Assembly: GCA_034665745.1 (NCBI GenBank)
Contig: JAXDJJ010000059.1
Coordinates: 1 to 22,185 of the forward strand
Reading direction: 5' to 3'
Length of the DNA stretch: 22,185 nucleotides
Origin: JAXDJJ01 sp034665745
GTDB lineage: Bacteria; Actinomycetota; CADDZG01; WHSQ01
The translations under genes were made by a program, and so were the position numbers. The notes beneath the pieces were generated by a model that worked only from the letters and a program-made list of their open reading frames with translations, was not told where the DNA came from and did not search any database. Positions 7,113-14,100 of this stretch are shown here, in pieces. How positions within the stretch are numbered: the first letter of the stretch is position 1; the number at the start of each line of letters is the position of its first letter.

Positions 7113-7129
7113 ACCTACGGATTAAGAGT
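7083..7129 (-). repeat. Truncated tRNA-Lys 3' copy, putative att site
   Basis: A 47-bp stretch identical to 8408-8454, covering the tRNA-Lys 3' half from the anticodon loop to just past the acceptor end. The 5' half of the tRNA is absent here: identity stops at 7130. A crossover in the anticodon loop with duplication of the tRNA 3' end is the standard footprint of tyrosine-recombinase integration into a tRNA gene. The intact gene lies about 1.3 kb away in the same orientation. Confidence 0.85.
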
Positions 7130-7141
7130 GCGACCTAGGCG

Positions 7142-7229
7142 TTCCTGACGCGTTCTGAATTCTCCTAACGGAACTGTTTGCGCAGGCCAGAGGCACATTC
7201 GTAAGAACGACTTCCTGACTGTTCCTGAC
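7142..7229. repeat. Three TTCCTGAC direct repeats beside the att copy
   Basis: TTCCTGAC occurs at 7142-7149, 7212-7219 and 7222-7229, all in the same orientation. The first and third sit in longer similar contexts (GTTCCTGACGCGTTC versus GTTCCTGACCCGTCC). They lie 13 to 100 bp inside the truncated tRNA copy, where integrase arm-binding or excisionase sites are often found. The repeats are certain; their role is a guess. Confidence 0.5.
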
Positions 7230-7245
7230 CCGTCCGAACAATTGG

Positions 7246-7264
7246 AATGGCAAGAGAATGGCAA
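7246..7264. repeat. AATGGCAA tandem repeat with 11-bp period
   Basis: AATGGCAA is present at 7246-7253 and again at 7257-7264, a repeat-to-repeat distance of 11 bp, close to one helical turn. It lies between the TTCCTGAC repeats and the stop codon of the RTX gene. Such phasing suits cooperative protein binding, but a chance 8-mer repeat is possible. Confidence 0.4.
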
Positions 7265-7273
7265 ATCGCGCCA

Positions 7274-8218
7274 TCACTCACACTCGGTCACCTCCTCGCC
7301 GCCCCAGCATGAGTCCTTACCGTCCCCTCCAATGAGGAAGTCGTGACCCTGCCCACCGAATAAGCGGTCGTCGCCTACCCCGCCAGCTATCCGGTCGCGC
7401 CCGGTCTCGCCCCGGATGACGTCCGGTCCTGCGCCGCCGTCGATCTCGTCCGCTCCCGAGCCACCTCGCATCTCATCAGGTCTTCGATCATCCGTTCCCA
7501 CATCACCTTCGATCGTGTCTCGGCCGCCTCGACCGACCAGGAGGTCCGCTCCTCCGTGTCCATCGAGGAGGTTCGGCCCGGCGTCACCGAACAAGCGGTC
7601 ATTGAAAGCGGATCCGACGATCCGGGTGATATCTACGAGACGGTCGAGGCCTTGTCCACGGGCGGAACCCTTCGCCAGATCCACCAAGACCGGGTTCGTT
7701 GACGCGGAGTAGCTGACCCAAGCGACGCCATCGTCACTTCCACTGATGAAGTCGTCGCCAGGACCACCTGTCATGTATTCGCGACCCGACCCTCCGATCA
7801 AGCGGTCATCGCCGGTGCCTCCGGAGAGGCTGTCTTCGCCGGGACCACCGCGCAAGACGTCGGTACCTGCTTGCCCGCGCAGGACATCGAAGCGGCCGCT
7901 TCCTCCGAGGATCGTGTCGTTGCCGCGGCCTCCCCATATGTCCTCGCCGTCACCGTGCCCGCCCTTGGCGTAGTCATCACCAGGACCGAGACAGATCAGG
8001 TCACGCGCTCCAAGACCGAAGACAACATCGTTACCGCCGCCGGCGAGGATGACATCGCCCCCGTCAGTACCGCGGATTCGATCGTCATCGGCGGTACCCC
8101 GGATGGTGGGTGCCTTCCCCCCGCATTCCCCATGGACCTTTCGGGCAGAAGCGGGGGCAGGCAGAAGAGCGCCCACCAAGAGAAAGAGCAACAAGAGGGT
8201 CCGTGCACGCCCGACCAT
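7274..8218 (-). CDS. Secreted RTX-type calcium-binding repeat protein
   Basis: A 314-aa protein with a signal peptide (MVGRARTLLLLFLLVGALLP, ending PASA). Two blocks of glycine/aspartate nonapeptide repeats of the GGxGxDxUx type follow (examples GGRGNDTILGGSG, GGTGDDRLIGGSG, GGVGDDRLFGGQG). They are separated by a short non-repeat insert (VAWVSYSASTNPVLVDLAKG). RTX repeats bind calcium and fold into a parallel beta-roll after export. There is no protease, lipase or adhesin domain, so it may be a structural or calcium-binding surface protein. Two cysteines near the C-terminus (DSCWGG, VTECE) may form a disulfide. I used the ATG at 8218 because it gives the signal peptide; an upstream in-frame start would add 30 residues ahead of it. 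It is the only gene between the two tRNA-Lys repeats. Confidence 0.9.
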   Translation of the reverse strand: MVGRARTLLLLFLLVGALLPAPASARKVHGECGGKAPTIRGTADDDRIRGTDGGDVILAGGGNDVVFGLGARDLICLGPGDDYAKGGHGDGEDIWGGRGNDTILGGSGRFDVLRGQAGTDVLRGGPGEDSLSGGTGDDRLIGGSGREYMTGGPGDDFISGSDDGVAWVSYSASTNPVLVDLAKGSARGQGLDRLVDITRIVGSAFNDRLFGDAGPNLLDGHGGADLLVGRGGRDTIEGDVGTDDRRPDEMRGGSGADEIDGGAGPDVIRGETGRDRIAGGVGDDRLFGGQGHDFLIGGDGKDSCWGGEEVTECE

Positions 8219-8351
8219 ATTCAAGAGACTCCCACGCTGGTCCTTTGGTTGCCTGGGTAGCAGGTAGATCGATCGAACTCTCTCTTGAGGCCATGTATCG
8301 ACTAGCACAGAGTTGCACCAGCGTTAGTTATGGAAGGGCACGGGAATGGCG

Positions 8352-8398
8352 AGTTATCGCGCTCAGCTTTCGCACAGCGCAAGTACAGCGCGATAACT
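8352..8398. repeat. Long interrupted palindrome (repeat copy 2)
   Basis: Perfect 12-bp inverted arms AGTTATCGCGCT (8352-8363) and AGCGCGATAACT (8387-8398) enclose an inner imperfect stem, CTTTCGC and GCGCAAG around a 3-nt loop. Positions 8353-8398 align with 6431-6476 (36 of 46 identical). It lies 13 nt beyond the tRNA-Lys 3' end and 134 bp upstream of the RTX start. It has no T-run on either strand, so it is not a typical intrinsic terminator. It could be a recombination, protein-binding or RNA-structure element. Confidence 0.75.
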
Positions 8399-8407
8399 GT
8401 CGGTAGA

Positions 8408-8454
8408 GGCGTGGGTCGCCAGGGAATCGAACCCTGAACCTACGGATTAAGAGT
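8408..8454 (-). repeat. 47-bp repeat within intact tRNA-Lys, putative att site
   Basis: The partner of 7083-7129, identical over all 47 bases. It runs from 4 nt past the tRNA 3' end into the anticodon loop. Identity ends at 8455, where the rest of the intact tRNA continues. In an integration model this is the end at which the element rebuilt the tRNA gene. Confidence 0.85.
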
Positions 8455-8484
8455 CCGTTGCTCTGCCAATTGAGCTAGCGACCC
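8412..8484 (-). tRNA. tRNA-Lys (anticodon CUU)
   Basis: A 73-nt gene with a full cloverleaf: acceptor GGGTCGC pairing with GCGACCC, D-stem GCTC/GAGC, anticodon stem ACGGA/TCCGT with loop CTCTTAA (anticodon CTT), a 5-nt variable loop, T-stem CAGGG/CCCTG with loop TTCGATT, and discriminator A. CCA is not encoded. The 3' half is duplicated downstream at 7083-7129. Confidence 0.97.
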
Positions 8485-8511
8485 GAGTGGGGCAGTGTAA
8501 GTCACGTTCTT

Positions 8512-8548
8512 TGCGCTCAAACGACCTTAAGAGGGTCGTTCAGGCGCA
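8512..8548. other. Stem-loop in the tRNA-His/tRNA-Lys spacer
   Basis: AACGACC (8520-8526) pairs with GGTCGTT (8534-8540) around a 7-nt loop. Outside a symmetric 3-nt internal loop, TGCGC (8512-8516) pairs with GCGCA (8544-8548). It lies between the two tRNA genes, so on a joint transcript it could be a processing signal or weak terminator. No U-tract follows. Confidence 0.55.
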
Positions 8549-8555
8549 GAGAACT

Positions 8556-8633
8556 TGGGGCGACCGACGGGACTTGAACCCGCGACATCCCGGACCACAA
8601 CCGGGTGCTCTACCTGGCTGAGCTACGGCCGCC
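8556..8633 (-). tRNA. tRNA-His (anticodon GUG)
   Basis: A complete cloverleaf with anticodon loop TTGTGGT (GTG) on stem CCCGG/CCGGG, D-stem GCTC/GAGC and T-stem GCGGG/CCCGT. The acceptor GCGGCCG pairs with CGGTCGC and carries the extra G at position -1 opposite C73, the identity element of tRNA-His. CCA is encoded (8558-8556), unlike the tRNA-Lys beside it. It begins only 9 nt after the stop of the MFS gene on the same strand, so its promoter must lie inside that gene or the two are co-transcribed. Confidence 0.97.
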
Positions 8634-8642
8634 ATGTGGCTG

Positions 8643-9833
8643 CTAAAGGGTAGCAGTCGAGGTTGCCGGCCCCCGAGCTTTCCTCCGCTTGTTGAACTGC
8701 AATAGGAGGAGACCGGCCCCCGCAGCGATCGAAGCGGAGAAGAAGCCGCCCCGGTAACCGGAGATGTCCACGATGCCACCGGCGGCCATGGCTCCCAGTC
8801 CGAAGGCAAGATCGAAGAATGCCGTGAACGTGCCGACAACGGCCCCTCGCTCGGATGCAGGAGCACCCTTCACGGCCATCGACATAAGTGCAGGGAACGC
8901 AAGGGAATGCCCTAGCGACCAGACGATCGTTCCGACCACGAGACCCGTCTGCGAGCCGAACGAGCCCATGATGATGAAGCCAAGGACCGAACATGCGAGA
9001 GCGCCCCTTGCCGCCGTAGTTGCACCGAGTCGGTCGGGGAGCCGAGCCCCGAACAGACGGACCGCGAACACGACCGTTGAATGAAGCGCGAACAAGAACC
9101 GCGAGCCGCTTAGTCCTATGCGAAGGGCGTACAAGGGAACGAACGTCGAGAACATGGCGAGGCCCCAGATGCTCGCCGCCATGACGCTTCCCGGCAGCAC
9201 TGCCGAGCGTGACAGCAGCGCGTTCGAGCCATCGCGCTCGAGATCATCGGGACGGGTCTCGGGGATGAACGCGCCGATGACGGCCGCAAGGCCCGAGCAC
9301 GCGGCTGCGACGACCCACGCAGTGTTGTAACCGGACGCATCGAGAAGGCTCTCGCCGAGGATCGGCCCGAGCCCGATGCCCGCGAAGAGGGATAGAGAGA
9401 AGTAGCTCAGAGCTTCGCCGCGGCGTTCGTCGGGGGCGAGGTCGTTGATCGCGCTCGCGGTCCCAACGTAGAACAAGGCTTCACCGGCCCCCGATGCGAT
9501 CCTCAACAACATCAAAACCACCAGGGAGTGCGTGAAGACGTAGCCGAGTAGTGACAAGGCGACGATCGCTCCGCCCACGACGATCAACACCTTCCGGCCC
9601 CGCTTGTCCGCGAGGCGACCGGTGAAGGGTCGTAAGAGAACGGCGGCCAGAGAGAACGTGCCGATCGTCAACCCGACCGCAAGGCTTCCGCCACCGAGCG
9701 GTCCCTCGACGAATCGAGGGACGGTGGGCAAGGTCGCTCCGACGGCAAGGAAGTAGGCGAAGTTCGCCAACATCACGAGCATGAACGGCCTCGTTACGAG
9801 GCGAGGCCGTGCTTTGTCGGTTGTCTTGCTCAT
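8643..9833 (-). CDS. Major facilitator superfamily (MFS) transporter
   Basis: A 396-aa polytopic membrane protein with about 12 predicted membrane helices. The MFS motif A between TM2 and TM3 is clear (GRLADKRGRKVLI), and a degenerate echo occurs at the start of the second half (GARLPDRLGATTAARG). TM5 carries the GIGLGPILGE pattern typical of drug/H+ antiporter-like members. It is probably an exporter of small molecules by proton exchange, but substrate cannot be assigned. I chose the ATG at 9833 (MSKTTDK), preceded by GGAG 7 nt upstream; a TTG 4 codons earlier overlaps that site. It is separated from the upstream TIGR03086 gene by a GC-rich hairpin, and tRNA-His follows 9 nt after its stop. 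Confidence 0.93.
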   Translation of the reverse strand: MSKTTDKARPRLVTRPFMLVMLANFAYFLAVGATLPTVPRFVEGPLGGGSLAVGLTIGTFSLAAVLLRPFTGRLADKRGRKVLIVVGGAIVALSLLGYVFTHSLVVLMLLRIASGAGEALFYVGTASAINDLAPDERRGEALSYFSLSLFAGIGLGPILGESLLDASGYNTAWVVAAACSGLAAVIGAFIPETRPDDLERDGSNALLSRSAVLPGSVMAASIWGLAMFSTFVPLYALRIGLSGSRFLFALHSTVVFAVRLFGARLPDRLGATTAARGALACSVLGFIIMGSFGSQTGLVVGTIVWSLGHSLAFPALMSMAVKGAPASERGAVVGTFTAFFDLAFGLGAMAAGGIVDISGYRGGFFSASIAAGAGLLLLQFNKRRKARGPATSTATL

Positions 9834-9857
9834 CGAAAACTCCAAGTCGCGTACGAA

Positions 9858-9886
9858 GAGAGGGGCCCCGGTCAGGGACCCCTCTC
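9858..9886 (-). terminator. GC-rich hairpin, probable terminator after the TIGR03086 gene
   Basis: GAGAGGGG (9858-9865) pairs perfectly with CCCCTCTC (9879-9886), and an inner CCC/GGG extends the stem. On the minus strand it follows the stop of the TIGR03086 gene by about 25 nt and precedes the MFS start. The tract after it is only TTCGT, so termination may be weak or Rho-assisted. Confidence 0.6.
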
Positions 9887-9910
9887 AAAGTAACGGTTGG
9901 AACTGGTGCC

Positions 9911-10480
9911 TTATGCCCTGCGGCCGAACACCGCCAGTAGCTTCGTCTGAAGGTCGGCGCTCTCAGGTGGCTCGATCTTCTCGCCGTACGAGCCGGACCC
10001 TTTGAGCATCTCTTCGATCGGCACGGCCCACGCGTAGACGTACTCCATCAACTCCTGATCGAGGTTGACGGCGCCCTCGGTTCCTTTGGCGAGGTCCCAC
10101 CCGTGGATCAGATGGTCCGACGTCATCTGATCCAGGTAGTCGCCACCGGAGAAGTCACCGAACGACAGGTGCACGGTTCGTTCGGTGGCTCCGGGCTCCT
10201 GCGCTGCAGCCTTTGCCTCTTCGGCTGCAAGCTTCCACGCAAGCTGCGGGTCACTCCCCAGCAGGTCGCCCTCGAACGCGTTCCCACCGATCTCGGCGAT
10301 GGTCTTGCCTGCCATCAGCGGTACCACCCACTTGTCTTCGTAGACGATGTGGTTGATCAGATCGCGCACGCTCCAGTCAGAGCACGGCGTGGGCTTGTCC
10401 ATGTCCAGAGGCCGCGTGACCTGCACACGCTTGTCGAACTCATCAACCGAGCGCAGATACATCTCGAGCTGTTTGCTCAC
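9911..10480 (-). CDS. TIGR03086 family metal-binding (DinB-fold) protein
   Basis: A 189-aa protein of the mycothiol-dependent maleylpyruvate isomerase N-terminal/DinB superfamily, TIGR03086 subgroup. Typical blocks are TPCSDWSVRDLINHIVYED (first metal histidine), HLSFGDFSGGDYLDQMTSDHLIHGWDLAKG (second histidine cluster with the HGWDLA signature) and a C-terminal helix. Members are common in actinobacteria and are presumed thiol-dependent enzymes acting on electrophiles, though few have been assayed. Start is GTG. The GTG overlaps the stop of the upstream ABM-like gene by 4 nt (GTGA), so the two form an operon. Cytoplasmic, full length. Confidence 0.9.
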   Translation of the reverse strand: MSKQLEMYLRSVDEFDKRVQVTRPLDMDKPTPCSDWSVRDLINHIVYEDKWVVPLMAGKTIAEIGGNAFEGDLLGSDPQLAWKLAAEEAKAAAQEPGATERTVHLSFGDFSGGDYLDQMTSDHLIHGWDLAKGTEGAVNLDQELMEYVYAWAVPIEEMLKGSGSYGEKIEPPESADLQTKLLAVFGRRA

Positions 10481-11082
10481 TTAGTCGAGTACCAGGGGTC
10501 GGTCAGGTCGAAGAACTTGGGCTCGCCGTCGGAGATATCAGCCCATTCGGCCATCGACTTCTTGAACTCCTCAGAGTCCTGCATCTCCTTCTCTTTGGCG
10601 CGCGCCTCGGACTCGGACCGGAAGTAGATGGCGGTCGTGTAGCGGCCGTTCTCGTGACCTGCGGTGACCGATCCAAGCACGTCGGGACGCAGCCCCTTCA
10701 TGCGCTCTTCCATCCCGGCGTCTAGCTCTTTCGCTTTGGCGATGTCGGTCGTCTTGCCTTGCATGACCTGCACGAACCCTGCTTCGTCGGACCCCCCGCC
10801 ATTCGAGAGGCTGACCATGTTGCAGTCGTGGAACATCGGGTTATCGATGTATTGGGATGTCTCTTCCCACCACTTGCTCTGCTCGGCGCTGTCGCTGTTC
10901 TTCTTCGCTGCTTCCTCGCTCTCGAAGCGTGCGAGTGCGATGAACTCACCGTCCGGGGTTACGCCCGCAGTGCCGCCGAGGTACCCGATCGCTTGAGGCT
11001 TGACCTCCTGATCCCAGCGCTCCCACTGCTTCTTCAGTCCTGCCTCGTCCTTCGCCTTGCCCTGAACCACCTGTATGAACAT
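10477..11082 (-). CDS. Tandem-duplicated ABM-like (dimeric alpha/beta-barrel) protein
   Basis: A 201-aa protein made of two related halves. Residues 1-85 begin MFIQVVQGKAKDEAGLKKQW and residues about 100-190 begin GFVQVMQGKTTDIAKAKEL. Each half has the strand-helix-strand pattern of the antibiotic-biosynthesis-monooxygenase-like ferredoxin fold, so the protein probably forms an intramolecular barrel equal to the usual homodimer. Relatives include monooxygenases, haem-degrading enzymes and stress proteins; no catalytic residues can be assigned here. ATG preceded by AAGGGAG. It is first in a two-gene operon with the TIGR03086 protein and divergent from kgd (94 bp between starts). The role is unknown, possibly detoxification or redox chemistry with its partner. 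Confidence 0.8.
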   Translation of the reverse strand: MFIQVVQGKAKDEAGLKKQWERWDQEVKPQAIGYLGGTAGVTPDGEFIALARFESEEAAKKNSDSAEQSKWWEETSQYIDNPMFHDCNMVSLSNGGGSDEAGFVQVMQGKTTDIAKAKELDAGMEERMKGLRPDVLGSVTAGHENGRYTTAIYFRSESEARAKEKEMQDSEEFKKSMAEWADISDGEPKFFDLTDPWYSTK

Positions 11083-11176
11083 CCTGCTCCCTTCGTTGGG
11101 CTGACCTCCGTTCTACTCCTGCTCTCGCCTGCGTCAAGTGGGTAAACATCCTCGACGCGGCTACCCTTGAGGGGCG

Positions 11177-14100
11177 ATGGAAGAGATAGAGAACGAGTCG
11201 TTCGGACCGAATCAGTGGCTGGTGGACGATATGTACCGCCGCTACCAGGAGAACCCCAAGGCGGTATCCGAGTCGTGGCAGGAGTTCTTCGAGGATTACA
11301 CCCCAGTGGGCCGGAAACCGAGGTCGTCCGCCCCGCCATCGGTATCGACGTCCGGAGGCTCGACCCCGCCGCCGCCTCCACCGGGCCCCCACGATGACGC
11401 CAGCCCCCTGAAAGGGGTCGCGGCTCGTATAGCCGAGAACATGGAGGCGTCACTAGGTGTCCCCACCGCTACCTCGGTCCGGACCATCCCGGCGAAGCTC
11501 CTCGAGGAGAACCGACGGATCATCAATCGCTATCTGGCCGACCGCGGGGGCAAGGTCAGTTTCACCCACATGATCGGTTGGGCGATCCTCAAGGGCCTCG
11601 AAGCGCGGCCCGCGATGAAAGCGAGCTTCACCGAGATCGACGGCCAACCCCACGTCGTTCACCACAAAGAAGTGAACCTGGGCATCGCCGTCGACATCGA
11701 GAAGTCCGAAGGCGAGCGCGTCCTCTATGTGCCAAACATCAAAGAAGCGAGCTCTCTCGACTTCGCCGGTTTCTGGAACGCGTACGAGGACACGATCCGC
11801 AAGATCCGCTCGAACAAGCTCGCGCCGGATGATTTCGCCGGCACGACCGTCACGCTGACGAACCCGGGAACCGTCGGCACTCGTCTGTCGGTTCCGCGTT
11901 TGATGCCGAACCAGGGTCTGATCGTCGGTGTCGGCGCTATCGCCTACCCGAGCGAGTACGAAGCCTCGGATCCGCGCGCTCTGGCGCACCTGGGCGTCAG
12001 CAAGGTCATCTCGATAACGTCTACCTACGATCACCGCGTCATCCAAGGTGCAGAGTCGGGCCAGTTCCTCGCCGACGTTCACGACCTTCTTCTTGGGGCC
12101 GAACGCTTCTACGACGAGATCTTCGCGTCGTTGGCGATCCCTTACGAGCCCGTCCGCTGGAGCCGCGACTCTGCGGCCCTGGAGGGCACCGACCTCGATC
12201 TCGAGAAGCAGTCGCGCGTCATCCGTCTGATCAACATGTATCGGGTGCGCGGCCACCTACTTGCCGATCTCAACCCGATCGGCTGGGAGGTGCTGTCACA
12301 CCCCGAGCTCGACCTCTCGTACAACGGCTTGACCGTGTGGGACCTCGATCGTGAGTTCCTCACCGATGGATTGCCTGGTGCCCGAAAGATGCCGTTGCGC
12401 AAGATCATCGACCTGATGCGCGATGCGTATTGCAAGACGGTCGGGGTCGACTACATGCACATCTCGGATCCCGATCAGAAGCACTGGATACAGAAGCGTG
12501 TTGAGGGACCCCAAGACGAACTCGATCGAAGCGAGAAGCTGCACATCCTCGATCGTCTGAACGCGGCTGAGTCGTTCGAGCGGTTCCTGCACGCCAAGTA
12601 CACCGGCCACAAGCGCTTCTCGCTCGAGGGGGCCGAGAGCGTTATCCCGATGCTCGATGCCTTGTTCGAGGCCGCAGCCGACGATCACATGATCGAAGCA
12701 GTGATGGGGATGTCCCACCGCGGTCGCCTCAACGTGCTGGCCAACACCGTCGGTAAGCCGTTGCGTGAGATCTTCCGTGAATTCGAAGGCGACATCGATC
12801 CCGACAGCGTCCAGGGGTCGGGAGACGTCAAGTACCACCTCGGGATGACGGGACGCTTCACGTCGCGCGCCGGCAACTCGATGGCTCTGATCCTCGCATC
12901 GAACCCGTCCCATCTCGAAGCTGTCGATCCGGTCGTCGAAGGGATGGCGCGCGCGAAGCAAGAACTCGTTGGTGACGGTGCTCAGGACCAGGTGCTGCCG
13001 GTTCTGCTGCACGGGGACGCGGCCTTCGCAGGGCAGGGCATCGTCGCGGAGACGTTCAACCTCTCTCAACTCCGCGGCTACCGCACGGGTGGCACGGTCC
13101 ATATCGTCGTTAACAACCAGATCGGATTCACGACGGCACCGAAGTCGGGTCGCTCCACGACCTACGCGACCGATATCGCGCGCATGATCCAAGCGCCGAT
13201 CCTCCATGTCAACGGCGACGACCCGGATGCGTGCGTTCGCGTCACGAAGCTCGCGTTCGAGTACCGCAAACAGTTCAAGAAGGATGTCGTCATCGACCTC
13301 GTCTGCTATCGCCGGCATGGACACAACGAGGGTGACGAGCCCGCCTTCACGCAGCCGCTGATGTACTCGAAGATCGACGAGAGGCGCTCGGTACGCAAGC
13401 TCTACACGGAGAAGCTCCTCAACAGGGGTGAACTCACGGTCGAAGAAGCCGAGGCAGCTTTAGAGGATTTCCGCAGCAAGATGCAGCAGGCGTTCCAGGA
13501 GACGAAGGGCTCGAGCGCGGGCCAGGACGTGCGGGCCGAACGACCACCGGTTCCGACCGGTGTGCTCCCCGCGATCGAGACGGGGGTGGCGCGCGATCGA
13601 CTCGAGCACATCCACTCCACCGTGACCACCGTTCCTCAAGGTTTCGAGGCGAACCCCAAACTCGAGAAGATGTTGCAGAAACGCGCGGGGATGCTCGACA
13701 ACGACGCGGTGGACTGGGCGGCGGCCGAGGCGCTCGCGTTCGGCTCGCTGCTCCTCGAGGGCTTCACCGTGCGGCTCTCCGGCCAGGACTCGAGACGGGG
13801 CACGTTCAGCCAGCGTCACTCGGTGCTGATCGATCGGAACTCAGGCGAGGAGTACTTCCCGTTGAGCGAGCTCGGCGAGGACCAAGGCCAGTTCCGGACC
13901 TGCGACAGTCTGCTCTCCGAGCTAGCCGTCCTCGGTTTCGAGTACGGCTACTCGGTCGCCAACGGTGACGCCCTGGTCTTGTGGGAAGCCCAGTTCGGTG
14001 ACTTCATCAACGGGGGACAGATCATCGTCGACCAGTTCATCGTTGCCGGCGAGGACAAGTGGGATCAGCAAAGTGGTCTTGTGCTCCTGCTGCCCCACGG

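Larger units (their letters stand above)
7083..8454. mobile_element. Putative integrase-less tRNA-Lys-associated mini-element or remnant
   Basis: This interval is bounded by perfect 47-bp direct repeats, one inside an intact tRNA-Lys and one a truncated tRNA 3' copy. It contains a single gene (the secreted RTX-type protein), short direct repeats next to one end and a long palindrome next to the other. No integrase, excisionase or replication gene is present. It may be a small element mobilised in trans, a decayed island whose core was deleted, or a duplication formed by other recombination. The repeats are seen; mobility is inference. Confidence 0.6.

Noticed and set aside
7130..7273. Remnant of an integrase gene beside the truncated tRNA
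   Set aside because: No frame here shows tyrosine-recombinase C-terminal motifs; only short repeats are visible.
7274..8218. RTX coding repeats as a CRISPR or DNA tandem array
   Set aside because: The periodicity is the protein nonapeptide repeat with variable codons; there are no conserved DNA repeats with unique spacers.
8540..8866. 108-aa minus-strand frame through tRNA-His and the MFS 3' end
   Set aside because: It reads through a structured tRNA gene and out of frame with the MFS transporter.
11453..13324. Long minus-strand open frames (267 and 342 aa) inside kgd
   Set aside because: They are antisense to confidently assigned Kgd domains, have compositions expected of reverse frames in GC-rich coding DNA (Asp/Arg/Val-rich), and show no recognisable domain.
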